Shown: positions 8,831-17,725 of the stretch, piece by piece
Position numbering within the stretch: the stretch's first letter is position 1
Layout: each line of letters opens with the position of its first letter
Notes under the pieces: generated by a model
Database searches by the model: none
The model's input: only the letters and a program-made list of their open reading frames with translations
What the model was told of the DNA's origin: nothing
Translations under genes and position numbers: made by a program
Assembly (NCBI RefSeq): GCF_000739695.1
Contig: NZ_BBIO01000002.1
Location: forward strand, 124,001 to 188,000
Reading direction: 5' to 3'
Length of the DNA: 64,000 nucleotides
Source: Tepidicaulis marinus
GTDB taxonomy: Bacteria; Pseudomonadota; Alphaproteobacteria; Parvibaculales; Parvibaculaceae

Positions 8831-9948
8831 GCGTAAGACTGGCCGCCCATATCCGCCACCGGGCAGGCGATTTCAGCCTCGATGTGGCGCTTCAGGCAGG
8901 AGCGGGCATTACCGCCTTGCTCGGCCCTTCAGGTGCCGGCAAGACCATGCTGCTCAATGCCATTGCCGGGCTCATCCGCCCCCATGAGGGCCATGTGCAT
9001 TTGAACGGGCGCGCGCTTTTCAGCACCGCGGAAAAAATCTGGCAGCCGCCGGAAGCACGGCAAATCGGTTATGTCTTTCAGGATGCCAAACTCTTTCCCC
9101 ATCTCAGCGTGCTGCAGAACCTGTCCTATGGCCGCGCGCGGGCAAGCGCCGTGCCCCATGCGCTGCCGTTCGATGAGGTGATCGAGCTGCTGGCGCTGGG
9201 CGCGCTTTTGGATCGCCGCCCGCATCATCTCTCCGGAGGGGAAAAACAGCGTGTCGGCATCGGCCGCGCGCTTCTTTCCGCCCCGCATCTATTGTTGATG
9301 GACGAGCCGCTCGCCAGCCTTGATCCCAAACGGCGCGGCGAGATCCTTCCCTTTCTCGATGCGCTTCACCAAAAACTCAAACTCCCGGTGCTCTATGTCA
9401 CCCATAATGTGGATGAGAGCCTGCGCCTGGCGGACCGGCTCATCGTTATGGATAAGGGCCGCGTCGCTGCGCAAGGCAGCATCGAAGCGGTGCTGAATGA
9501 GGAAAATGTGCAATCGCTGCTCTTCGGCCAAGTCGGCGATGTCACGTCGGAGCCTGTGACATTCCTCAGCGGGCGCTGCCTCAGCGCCCTTGAAGATGTG
9601 GCCGAGATCGAAACCGCTTGGGGCACCTTCCTCATTCCCGCGCGCCACATCGCCAAGGGCGACATCCGCCATTTGCGCATTCAGGCGCGCGAAGTGGCGC
9701 TCGCAACCCGCAAACCGGAAGGGCTCAGCATTCAAAATGCCTTGAAGGCGCGCATCAAAAAGATCACCAGCGTCGGCAGCGGGCTCTGCGATCTTTGTCT
9801 CGTCTGCGCAGCGGACGAAAAAGCCCCGCTCCTGCGCGCCCGTATCACGCGGCGCGCGGTCTATACGCTCGGCCTTGAAGAAGGCGCAACAGTTTGGCCG
9901 CTCATCAAGACCGCGGTGCTTGCAAGGCCGGGCCCAATCACGCAATAA
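8827..9948 (+). CDS. modC: Molybdate ABC transporter, ATP-binding protein
   Basis: A 373-residue ABC ATPase. Walker A GPSGAGKT is at residues 33-40, followed by the signature LSGGEKQRVGIGRALL, Walker B LLLMDEPLASLD, and the switch histidine in VLYVTHNVDE. The last ~75 residues resemble the MOP molybdate-binding domain of ModC (NALKARIKKITSVGSG), which in relatives allows transinhibition by intracellular molybdate. No Mo-box or riboswitch is visible just upstream of modA because the operon continues from the metC-like gene. Confidence 0.92.
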   Translation: MSVRLAAHIRHRAGDFSLDVALQAGAGITALLGPSGAGKTMLLNAIAGLIRPHEGHVHLNGRALFSTAEKIWQPPEARQIGYVFQDAKLFPHLSVLQNLSYGRARASAVPHALPFDEVIELLALGALLDRRPHHLSGGEKQRVGIGRALLSAPHLLLMDEPLASLDPKRRGEILPFLDALHQKLKLPVLYVTHNVDESLRLADRLIVMDKGRVAAQGSIEAVLNEENVQSLLFGQVGDVTSEPVTFLSGRCLSALEDVAEIETAWGTFLIPARHIAKGDIRHLRIQAREVALATRKPEGLSIQNALKARIKKITSVGSGLCDLCLVCAADEKAPLLRARITRRAVYTLGLEEGATVWPLIKTAVLARPGPITQ

Positions 9949-9974
9949 GAAAGAACGGATAGAAGGAGAGCGAC

Positions 9975-10199
9975 GTGGCGGATATCGAAGTCAGAAGCGA
10001 GATCACCGGCAAGGTCTGGAAGATCGAGGTCAAAACCGGCGAACGGGTCGAGGAAGACGAGCCGATCCTCATTCTGGAATCGATGAAGATGGAAATTCCC
10101 GTCGCCGCGCCGAAAAGCGGCAAGCTCGTCAAGTTGCTCGTCGCCGAGGAAGACCCGGTCGAGGAAGATCAAGTCGTCGCCATTCTCGAAGAAGACTGA
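9975..10199 (+). CDS. Stand-alone biotinyl (BCCP-like) carrier domain protein
   Basis: A 74-residue protein consisting of one biotinyl/lipoyl domain. The biotinylation motif ESMKMEIPV lies near residues 35-43, and the second half has the mirror-image hammerhead GKLVKLLVAEEDPVEEDQ. Start is GTG at 9975, supported by AAGGAG six bases upstream. Small free carriers like this serve acyl-CoA or urea-amidolyase type carboxylases, but no carboxylase gene is nearby, so the partner is unknown. It abuts the convergent gene at 10200 with no spacer. Confidence 0.85.
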   Translation: MADIEVRSEITGKVWKIEVKTGERVEEDEPILILESMKMEIPVAAPKSGKLVKLLVAEEDPVEEDQVVAILEED

Positions 10200-11519
10200 T
10201 CATTCTTCTCCGAGCAGCGCTTTCATGTAAGGCGTCATAAACTTGCCGCCTGGGTCCATCTCCCCGCGCAGCTTCGTAAATTCCTGCCATTTGGGATAAA
10301 GCCCTGCAAGCTCATCGCCTTTCAGCCAGTGCAGCTTGCCCCAATGGGGCCGCCCGCCATAGCGGCGGAACACTTTTTCCACTTCCCGGAAAAGCCCTTC
10401 ATAAGGTTGCTTGAAATATTGATGGACGGAGATGGTTGCGCTGTCCCGTCCGTAAAAGGGACTGAGCCAAATATCATCGCCCTTCACATAGCGGTATTCG
10501 AGCGGGAAGAGAAAATTATACCCTGCCTCGCGCATGATGCGCCCGACTTGCCTGATGCAGTCCGGCCCGTTTTCCGCCGGGACCGCAAATTCCATCTCAT
10601 TGAAGCGCACGGTCCGGTCGCTCGGAAATGCATCATGGGACCAATAGACATGTCCTTTACGCGGCGCCGCAACATCCAGCGGCCTGCCCGCCCCCGCCAT
10701 CAGCGCCTGAAGGCCGGCGCGTTTGACCGGGAAATGGATCGTAAGTTCACACGCCGCACGGAAGAAATCATCCGACGGCGCATCTTCCCCTTCCGGCACG
10801 CGGCGCTTTTCTTCCGCCGGCGCCGCGCTTTCGTTCAGGAGTTTCACATAGGCTTCCTCTGCGTAAGGAAACCAGAAAAACTCGAAATGCCGGTTATCCC
10901 GGGCCAGCGTGTCCATCTGAGCGAAAAGCCGGTCGAGCGGCATCCGCCCGCCTGTCTCCTCCAGCTTGTAAGCCGGGCGGCACACCATCTCTATGGCGCT
11001 CATGACACCGAGCGTGCCGAGCGACACGCGGCCCGCTTCGAAAAGCGCCGTGTTCTCATTTTCGCTGCAGGTAAGGAACTCGCCGCTTGCGGTTACAAGA
11101 CGGAAGCCCGACACCGCCCCTGAAATGGAAGGCAGCTCCTTGCCTGTCCCATGCGTGCCGGTGCCGACGGCGCCCGCCAGGCTCTGCGCGTCGATATCGC
11201 CCTGATTGGCGAGCCCAAGCCCTTGATCATGCAAAAGCGGACCGAGCGCACGCAGCTTGGTCCCTGCCCTGATCCAGGCGCGGCCTGTCGCAGGATCGGC
11301 GCTTTCCACGCCTGACAGCGCGCTGAGGTCGGCAAGCGTGCCCTCTGTCGCGGCGATGGGCGTGAAAGAATGCCCCGCCCCGCACACCCGCAGCGGTCCC
11401 TGCGCAGCCCTGACGCCTGCTGCAAGCGCTGCCTCGCTCTCAGGCCTAAGGCGCGCGCGAGGCACCGCCGTCACCCAGCCCGACCAGTTTTGCCATGCTT
11501 CACGCTGCGCTTTTGCCAT
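10200..11519 (-). CDS. FAD-linked oxidoreductase, D-arabinono-1,4-lactone oxidase family
   Basis: A 439-residue flavoprotein with an N-terminal PCMH-type FAD domain (AGHSFTPI near residue 47, in which the histidine is the usual covalent 8-alpha-histidyl-FAD site, and GAVGTGTHGTG) and a C-terminal ALO domain ending with RPHWGKLHWLKG and MDPGGKFMTPYM. The family oxidises sugar lactones or alditols (arabinonolactone, gulonolactone, xylitol), so the exact substrate is open. No signal peptide is seen. The gene upstream on the same strand is separated from it by a strong terminator, so it should have its own promoter near 11520-11545. Confidence 0.85.
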   Translation of the reverse strand: MAKAQREAWQNWSGWVTAVPRARLRPESEAALAAGVRAAQGPLRVCGAGHSFTPIAATEGTLADLSALSGVESADPATGRAWIRAGTKLRALGPLLHDQGLGLANQGDIDAQSLAGAVGTGTHGTGKELPSISGAVSGFRLVTASGEFLTCSENENTALFEAGRVSLGTLGVMSAIEMVCRPAYKLEETGGRMPLDRLFAQMDTLARDNRHFEFFWFPYAEEAYVKLLNESAAPAEEKRRVPEGEDAPSDDFFRAACELTIHFPVKRAGLQALMAGAGRPLDVAAPRKGHVYWSHDAFPSDRTVRFNEMEFAVPAENGPDCIRQVGRIMREAGYNFLFPLEYRYVKGDDIWLSPFYGRDSATISVHQYFKQPYEGLFREVEKVFRRYGGRPHWGKLHWLKGDELAGLYPKWQEFTKLRGEMDPGGKFMTPYMKALLGEE

Positions 11520-11544
11520 ATCCCTCTCCCTTTGGCTTCAGCAT

Positions 11545-11578
11545 ACAAAAAACCCGGCAGCTAGGAAGCTGCCGGGTT
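11545..11578 (-). terminator. Rho-independent terminator of the DUF1329 gene
   Basis: A perfect 12-base-pair stem (11551-11562 with 11567-11578, arm AACCCGGCAGCT) closes a four-base loop. On the minus strand it is followed by six T residues. It lies 28 bases past the stop of the gene ending at 11606 and before the start of the next minus-strand gene, so it separates the two. Confidence 0.93.
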
Positions 11579-11605
11579 AAAGCGTGACGCGTTAAACGCT
11601 AAGGC

Positions 11606-12985
11606 TTAGCGCGTGGCCAGACGGCGGATCGCCGCCGGCGTGAACATGTCCTCGGTGATCTCGTCCGCATTGAAGTTGATCATCGGTTCGTTGTTCTTCA
11701 GACCTTGGATGACGTAACGGCCAGCCGTGATGTCGTAGGTCACGTCAGACGCGTTCCAGCAAGAGGGCACATCGTAATACTGAATCATGTGACCTTCCTG
11801 GATCCGCCACAGCTCGCCGCGGGCGTCATAAAGCTCGCCCGCCGCCATGGTCCAGCTGTCTTCGTCAAAATACTTCACACGGCGCGTGTAAACGTGGCGG
11901 TGGCCATCGCGCAGATTGCCTTCCACTTCCCACACGCGGTGAAGCTCATAGCGCACCAGGTCCTGATTGATGTGCTGGGGCTGAGCGATATCGGAATAAG
12001 GAATGCCCTTCGCGCTCAGCTTGTAGCTGTTATAGGCAATGTATTTTTCTTTCTTGCCTTTCAGGTCCCACTTATAGCGGTCCGGCGCCCCGTTATAGAG
12101 GTCGAAATTGTCCGCCGTCTGCAGACCTTCCGAATAGCTCTGGGGGTTGTCATACGCAATGGTGGGCGCGCGGCGCACACGGCGCTGACCGGGGTTGTAA
12201 GACCACGCCTTACGCGGGCCCTGCACCTGGTTGATCGTGTCGTGCACGAGGATGATTTCCCCGGCACGGCGGGCAGGCTCGATCACGCTCTGCATATACA
12301 TAAGCGAGATATTGTTGAGTTCCTGGATCGATTCCTTGGTCGGGTCCGTATAGGTGAAGATCACCTGGTCCTGCACGACGATCGGCGTGAACTGAGCCGA
12401 CGTGGTCGGCGCCAGCGCGGCGAACTGGCGGGTCAGTTTGAAACCGCGGTAACGCAGGTTGTGGTTCCAGACCACCTCGACACCTTCCTGAGGGATCGGG
12501 AAGGGGAAGCCCAGAAGCGCGCCGTCGACGCCGTTACCATCGGCAACCAGCTTGCCGGTCACGGCATTGCGTTTCGTTGCTTCATAAACCTTTTCCGGGA
12601 ACGCACAAGAACGGCGCGTCGGATAGACGTTCATCTTGTACGTGTCATACGTCTTGAGCAGCTTGAGCTGGCCGGGGGTCAGTTTGTCCGCATGCTGATC
12701 CGCATTGGCGCCGGTGATCGTCATTTTGATCGCATCATCGGCATAAGGATCGGGGTGATGATCACCGGGAGAATAAGAAACATTGGAGGGGGGCTTGGAA
12801 AGGCCGCCGGTCCATTCGGGAATGGTGCCGTCGGCATTGCCGGCTTTTTCGGCACCGATGGGGGTCAAGTCTTGGCCAAGACGTGCGGCTTCCTGTTCGG
12901 AAACGCCTGCCTGGGCGGGAAGGCTGAGAGCGAGTACAGCCAGAAGGCTAGCAGCCGAAGCGGCTGCGGATTTACAGAGCGACAT
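11606..12985 (-). CDS. DUF1329 exported protein
   Basis: A 459-residue secreted protein with a clear signal peptide (about residues 1-27, ending PAQA) and the DUF1329 body. Family members are outer-membrane or periplasmic proteins with a LolA/LppX-like fold, often beside RND exporters and lipid or hydrocarbon genes, but their substrate is not established. The start at 12985 (MSLCKS) is chosen because AGGGAG lies suitably upstream; the frame is open up to 13012. The gene stands alone, with its own long leader and a strong terminator, which suggests a highly expressed monocistronic unit. Confidence 0.85.
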   Translation of the reverse strand: MSLCKSAAASAASLLAVLALSLPAQAGVSEQEAARLGQDLTPIGAEKAGNADGTIPEWTGGLSKPPSNVSYSPGDHHPDPYADDAIKMTITGANADQHADKLTPGQLKLLKTYDTYKMNVYPTRRSCAFPEKVYEATKRNAVTGKLVADGNGVDGALLGFPFPIPQEGVEVVWNHNLRYRGFKLTRQFAALAPTTSAQFTPIVVQDQVIFTYTDPTKESIQELNNISLMYMQSVIEPARRAGEIILVHDTINQVQGPRKAWSYNPGQRRVRRAPTIAYDNPQSYSEGLQTADNFDLYNGAPDRYKWDLKGKKEKYIAYNSYKLSAKGIPYSDIAQPQHINQDLVRYELHRVWEVEGNLRDGHRHVYTRRVKYFDEDSWTMAAGELYDARGELWRIQEGHMIQYYDVPSCWNASDVTYDITAGRYVIQGLKNNEPMINFNADEITEDMFTPAAIRRLATR

Positions 12986-13158
12986 CTGTAACTCCCTGAT
13001 CATGGGTTTCATATGTCGCGCGCTTCATTTTTATTGGGAGGAGTTGGCGCGCAGTCGTATTTTCAGATGCCTATTCAACGAACAGGCAGAGCCAATGTGT
13101 CTAGCAAAGTGTAACTTTTTTGCAAATACAGAACTGATCAGGCGATTTCAGCGGTGAA

Positions 13159-13944
13159 TCAACCGTCCTTGGCCTGAATTTCTTCCCACTTTTTAGCCTG
13201 GAAGGTCCGGGCCATTCCGGTCGCTTCCTTGATCTGGGTGGGCGACATCATGCGCGATACATTCTCCAGCGCCGTCGTCGCAAATTGTGCGAATCCGCCT
13301 TCCACAGCAAGGAGATAGTACATATAGGCGCGCTCCAAATCGAGCTCCAGCCCGTCGCCTTTTTCATAAAGCGTCGCCACATTATACTGCGCTTCGACCA
13401 TGCCTTGCTGGGCTGCCGCCAGATACCATTTGGCCGCTTCCGCAATGTCCCGTTCCACACCCCAGCCATTGTCATAGAGCGTGCCAAGGTCCATTTGAGC
13501 GCGCGGATCTCCGCCATTCGCGCCAATCCGGTAGTATTTCAGCGCTTTTTCGATGTCGCGCTTGACCACCTTGGCATCGAAATATTCCTCGCCGAGGCGA
13601 TATGCCGCACCGACATCGCCCTGTTCGACGGCCTTAGCCCACTCTTTGAACGCTTCCTTGTAAAGCCCTCGCCGGTAAAGGCGGAAACCGGTTTCCTCCG
13701 AGGGCACGGAAGTCTCCGCTTCCTCGCGCACTTCCTCGATAATTGCATCGACCGGCATATCGAGCGGCGCGGCGTCCACGGTAATTTCCGGCGCCTCTTC
13801 CGCTTTTTGCGCCAGCGCGCGCCCGCCGATCAGCACCGCAAGGAGAAGCGTCAGCGCGCTGCCCAATACCCAGAGAAGCCTGACACCCCGCTCCCGCCGT
13901 TCCCGGTTAAGCGCTACAGCTTTGACTTCCGTTCTGCGTATCAT
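13159..13944 (-). CDS. Membrane-anchored Sel1-repeat protein
   Basis: A protein of about 261 residues with one N-terminal membrane segment (LLWVLGSALTLLLAVLIGG) followed by an acidic linker and four or five Sel1-like repeats. Clear repeat cores are AAYRLGEEYFD, AQMDLGTLYDNGWGVERDIAEA and AQYNVATLYEKGDGLELDLERA. Sel1 repeats are helical protein-interaction solenoids; here they would face the periplasm. I prefer the ATG at 13944, with AGGA eight bases upstream; in-frame starts at 13962 and 14037 are alternatives. Function unknown. Confidence 0.75.
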   Translation of the reverse strand: MIRRTEVKAVALNRERRERGVRLLWVLGSALTLLLAVLIGGRALAQKAEEAPEITVDAAPLDMPVDAIIEEVREEAETSVPSEETGFRLYRRGLYKEAFKEWAKAVEQGDVGAAYRLGEEYFDAKVVKRDIEKALKYYRIGANGGDPRAQMDLGTLYDNGWGVERDIAEAAKWYLAAAQQGMVEAQYNVATLYEKGDGLELDLERAYMYYLLAVEGGFAQFATTALENVSRMMSPTQIKEATGMARTFQAKKWEEIQAKDG

Positions 13945-14241
13945 TCCCGATCCTATTTCCATCCCCAGAATTTTCCGCCCGGTGCGGCATTTATCCAAAA
14001 CCACCAGCCAAGTTCCGCCGCTTTCAGTGTTGATCATGCGGCATCGGCTTCAACATGGTTACCTTCCGCCTATAGGCAGCGGTCAAACTCCAGACGCCCT
14101 GGCACCTATTATTTTTATTCTTCAGCACCTTGCCTTTATGATCGGCCTGCGGGGTCTTCCCCAGCAAGTTAATAATTCGTCACAAAGTTGTGTGCCTGCG
14201 AATAATGTGGACAGGATGCGGGCGCGGTCAAGGCGGCAGAA
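13945..14241. other. Divergent intergenic region, AT-richer
   Basis: A 297-base gap between the Sel1 gene (minus) and the zinc-ribbon gene (plus). It is AT-richer than its surroundings around 14090-14200 and so should contain both promoters. The only element I can point to is an imperfect inverted repeat CACAAAGTTGTG at 14181-14192, which could be an operator but may be chance. No RNA gene is recognisable. Confidence 0.3.
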
Positions 14242-14832
14242 ATGAGCGCTGACTTACTTTTGGGATTTGCCCTTTACGTGGGCGCGCTCACCGTCTGTGT
14301 CGGGGGGGTCGCCTATCTGGCCCATGAAGTAAAGGGCCGCAGCGCGCTGGGCTGGGGACTCTTCGCCTTCATCTTGCAAATTTTGGCGCTCGCCCTGCCC
14401 ATTACGGCAGGCGCGCTGCTCGGCCTTTTCGACCCGCGCCTCTGGCTCACCGAGGGGCTCGGCGCCGTACCGCCCGATATTCTTTCTCTCTCAGGCGAAC
14501 TGGCCATGATCGCCGGCGGCGCGGCGCTCGCCGTCCTTGCCTTCCAGTCCCAGATGCGCTGGAAAGCCTGCCCCGCCTGCCGCAGCCGCATCGGCTGGGC
14601 GAGCACGGTCTGTCCGGAATGTTTGACGCCGCAGCCCGCCTCGCCGAGGTCCCAGGTTGAAAGGCCTGAAAAACTGACAGAGTTCCGGGTCTTCCTGCCC
14701 CTGCCGCTGGCCGAGCGCCTGCGCCAATATGCGCGGGAGAGCGGCCAGCCCGGCAAAAAACAAAAACTGGGTGAAGACGCGCTTGTCGGCCGCGTCATCC
14801 GCGAGTGGGTCAGCCAAAAGCTGGATGGCTGA
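14242..14832 (+). CDS. Membrane protein with zinc ribbon and RHH-like C-terminus
   Basis: I do not recognise this 196-residue protein as a named family. It has two or three N-terminal membrane spans (residues ~5-60 and ~85-105), a cytoplasmic four-cysteine knuckle CPAC...CPEC (about residues 111-132) and a C-terminal segment FRVFLPLPLAERLRQYARE that resembles a strand-helix-helix (ribbon-helix-helix) fold. The spacing of the cysteines predicts a bound zinc. A membrane-tethered regulator is one possible reading. It starts next to the divergent Sel1 gene and stands 128 bases before the SulP gene. Confidence 0.6.
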   Translation: MSADLLLGFALYVGALTVCVGGVAYLAHEVKGRSALGWGLFAFILQILALALPITAGALLGLFDPRLWLTEGLGAVPPDILSLSGELAMIAGGAALAVLAFQSQMRWKACPACRSRIGWASTVCPECLTPQPASPRSQVERPEKLTEFRVFLPLPLAERLRQYARESGQPGKKQKLGEDALVGRVIREWVSQKLDG

Positions 14833-14960
14833 AAGACCTTAAAAATACTATGGACACCTTGACAGCGCCTGCCCGCGGGAACGAAATATCGGTCCTTCCC
14901 ATAGGTCTGCCCGTTTCTCCGCCCGGTCCAGCTTAGACAACGCTTCCAGGAGCAATCCCG

Positions 14961-16670
14961 ATGCCCTCATCCGCCGATCAACCCGGCGTCCCTCCAAGCC
15001 CCGGCTTTGCCGAGCTTTACACACCGAAGCTCGTGACCGTGCTGAAGGAAGGGTATGGGCTTAACGAACTGCGAGCCGATATTCTGGCCGGGCTCACCGT
15101 CGCCATCGTCGCTTTGCCCCTCTCCATGGCAATCGCCATTGCGTCCGGCACCTCTCCCGATAGAGGGCTCTATACGGCCATTATCGGCGGCTTTCTCGTT
15201 TCGCTGCTGGGCGGCAGCCGTTTTCAGATCGGCGGGCCCGCGGGCGCCTTCATCGTGCTTGTCGCTGGCACCGTGGCGCAGCACGGGATTGACGGGCTTA
15301 TCCTTGCCACGTTCATCTCCGGCCTGCTGCTCGCCGCAGCGGGCTTTCTAAGGCTGGGCACTTACATCAAGTTCATTCCCTATCCCGTCACGGTCGGCTT
15401 CACCGCCGGGATCGCCGTCATCATCGCCGTAAGCCAGATCAAAGACCTGCTCGGCCTGCCCGCCGGGCAAGGCGATACCGGCTCGCTGATCGAAAAGCTC
15501 TCCGCCGCAGTAACCGCCTTGCCGGAGGTAAGCCCGGCCGCCCTTCTCATCGCCGCGCTCACCATCGCCCTCATTCTTGCTCTCAAAGCATTCCGCCCCG
15601 GCTGGCCGGGAATGCTGATCGCCATTGCCGCGGCCTCTCTGCTCGCCTTCTTCGCCGGACTGCCGGTGGAGACGATCGGCACCAAGTTCGGCGGTATTGC
15701 CCGCACGCTGCCGCTCCCCGCCTTGCCGGACCTTTCCGCGCCGCTTTTCTGGGCCGTCCTGCCCAACGCCTTCGCCTTCACGCTTTTGGGCGCGATTGAA
15801 TCGCTGCTATCCGCCGTGGTCGCCGACGGTATGACGGGGCGGCGGCACCGCTCGAACTGCGAGCTTGTCGCCCAAGGCGCGGCCAATATCGGCTCGGCGC
15901 TCTTTGGCGGCATGTGCGTCACGGGCACCATCGCCCGCACCGCAACGAATGTGCGCGCCGGCGCGCGCGGGCCCGTCGCAGGCATGTGCCACGCGCTTTT
16001 TCTGCTGGCTTTCATGCTGATCGCCGCGCCGCTTGCCAGTTATATTCCGCTGGCTGCCTTGGCCGGCGTTCTGGTGCTCGTTGCCTGGAACATGATTGAA
16101 AAACATGCCATTGCGATTCTGGTGCGCACCTCGCCCGGTGACACGCTCGTTCTCAGCGCAACCTTTCTCTTCACCGTTTTCCGGGATTTGACGGAAGGCA
16201 TCATTATCGGTTTTTCCATCGGCACACTGATCTTTTTGAACCGCATGGCGAAATCGATCCGCATCGAACATCACATGCCCTTTGTACCCGAAGACAAGGC
16301 CGATTGGGAAAACGGCACCCGCGCGCCCTATGACGCCAAGCTGGCATCCGATCCAGGTCTCGTCGTCTACCGGATTTCGGGCGCGTTCTTTTTCGGTTCC
16401 GCCTCAACCGTCGCCGCGGTTCTGGACCGCATTGCCGAGCGCCCGCAAACGCTCGTCCTCGATTTTTCGGATGTGCCCTTTCTCGATTCCACGGCGGCCA
16501 ATACGGTCGAGAGCGCTTTGCGCAAGGCGCGCGCCAGCAAGGCCCGCATCTTCATCACCGGCACATCGGAACCGATCCGCAAGGCGCTTAACGCGCACGG
16601 CATCAAGGAGCCCGAAATCTCGTTTGCCGAAACCGTGGAGGCCGCGCTTAAAGCCAGCCGCGGCGCTTGA
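14961..16670 (+). CDS. SulP family anion transporter with STAS domain
   Basis: A 569-residue SLC26/SulP protein. About 12-14 membrane spans cover residues 30-430, with the family signature ADILAGLTVAIVALPLSMA, the substrate-site region GGPAGAFIVLVAGTV, and EHHMPFVPE after the last span. A cytoplasmic STAS domain follows (VLDFSDVPFLDSTAANTVE near residue 500). Members carry sulfate, bicarbonate or dicarboxylates; the surrounding sulfur genes make sulfate attractive but do not prove it. AGGAG lies eight bases upstream of the ATG. Its 3' end overlaps the convergent corA gene by 23 bases. Confidence 0.88.
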   Translation: MPSSADQPGVPPSPGFAELYTPKLVTVLKEGYGLNELRADILAGLTVAIVALPLSMAIAIASGTSPDRGLYTAIIGGFLVSLLGGSRFQIGGPAGAFIVLVAGTVAQHGIDGLILATFISGLLLAAAGFLRLGTYIKFIPYPVTVGFTAGIAVIIAVSQIKDLLGLPAGQGDTGSLIEKLSAAVTALPEVSPAALLIAALTIALILALKAFRPGWPGMLIAIAAASLLAFFAGLPVETIGTKFGGIARTLPLPALPDLSAPLFWAVLPNAFAFTLLGAIESLLSAVVADGMTGRRHRSNCELVAQGAANIGSALFGGMCVTGTIARTATNVRAGARGPVAGMCHALFLLAFMLIAAPLASYIPLAALAGVLVLVAWNMIEKHAIAILVRTSPGDTLVLSATFLFTVFRDLTEGIIIGFSIGTLIFLNRMAKSIRIEHHMPFVPEDKADWENGTRAPYDAKLASDPGLVVYRISGAFFFGSASTVAAVLDRIAERPQTLVLDFSDVPFLDSTAANTVESALRKARASKARIFITGTSEPIRKALNAHGIKEPEISFAETVEAALKASRGA

Positions 16671-17613
16671 AATAAAGATAAGGCAGGATGGAGGAAACAA
16701 CCATTAACACCAGTGAAAGCGGATAACCGGCCAGCCAATCAAGCTCCGGCATGAACTTGAAGTTCATGCCATAGATACTCGCGATCAATGTCGGCGGCAG
16801 AAACACAACCGCCGCGACGGAAAATATCTTGATGATCCCGGTCTGCTCGATATTGATCATGCCAAGCGTCGCATCGAGCAAAAAGGTGATGTTGTTCGAC
16901 AGGTAAGACGCATGATCGGAGAGCGAGGAAACATCCCGCGAAACGGTTTTGAAAAGCCGTGCCGTCGTCTTGTCCAGCTTGGTCTCGCCGGGGCGCGACA
17001 CGAAAGTCAAAACCCGCCCGATGGTCAAAAGACTCTCATTGGTGCGCATGGTCAGGCCCTGGGCCTGGCCGACAATGCGCAGCACATCGTTGAAATCCAC
17101 ATCGCCGCGCGCGCGGTCCTTGGCAAAAATCCGGGCGGAAAGCTTATCGAGTTCCTGCTGCACGCTCTCCAGAATATCGGCAATCCGGTCCACAATGGCA
17201 TCGAGAAGACCGGCCAGCACATCCTCACCCGTAAAGATGTGGTTCAGTCTTTCGACCTGGCCGGCAAATTGCCGGAAGGGCAAGGGGTCGGCATAACGCA
17301 CAGTCACCAGTTTTTTGCCGACAAGCACGAAGGTGATGGGCACCGATTGGGGCCTGTCGCTTTCCGAACGCGCAATAACCGTCGCCGTCATATAGGAGGC
17401 CGAGCCTTCCTGATAGAGACGGCTGGAAACTTCGATTTCCTCCATCACGGCACGGTTGGGAAGTTTGAACCCGAGCGCTTCTTCCACCACGCGGGCCTCG
17501 TCTTCCTCCGGCTCGCGAATATCGACCCAGATCGCGTCGTCAGGCAGCGCCACACCCGGCTCAAGCCCTTCATGTTCGATGCTGCCGTTCCGGCGCCTAT
17601 AGACCTCAATCAT
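16648..17613 (-). CDS. corA: CorA family magnesium/divalent cation transporter
   Basis: A 321-residue protein with a large acidic cytoplasmic N-terminal domain and two C-terminal membrane helices. The selectivity motif YGMNFKFMPELDW between them is the CorA hallmark, and the end KRRGWL gives the basic cytoplasmic tail. The start at 17613 (MIEVYRRR) has AGG seven bases upstream; the frame is open to 17682 but that extension lacks similarity. It would be a pentameric Mg2+ (or Co2+/Ni2+) channel of the inner membrane. Its stop codon lies inside the end of the SulP gene. Confidence 0.9.
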   Translation of the reverse strand: MIEVYRRRNGSIEHEGLEPGVALPDDAIWVDIREPEEDEARVVEEALGFKLPNRAVMEEIEVSSRLYQEGSASYMTATVIARSESDRPQSVPITFVLVGKKLVTVRYADPLPFRQFAGQVERLNHIFTGEDVLAGLLDAIVDRIADILESVQQELDKLSARIFAKDRARGDVDFNDVLRIVGQAQGLTMRTNESLLTIGRVLTFVSRPGETKLDKTTARLFKTVSRDVSSLSDHASYLSNNITFLLDATLGMINIEQTGIIKIFSVAAVVFLPPTLIASIYGMNFKFMPELDWLAGYPLSLVLMVVSSILPYLYFKRRGWL

Positions 17614-17725
17614 CGAAAGACCTGCCTTCCGCCATCTGCCAGAGCCGCATAAAAGATCGTTCCGGCAGCCTAAAAGCAGCACGGAGCCAGCGCAAACGGG
17701 TTGATTGATGGACGGCCAGGATGGA

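Noticed and set aside
11705-12991. 428-codon plus-strand open frame
   Set aside because: Antisense to the DUF1329 gene, which has a signal peptide, ribosome-binding site and terminator.
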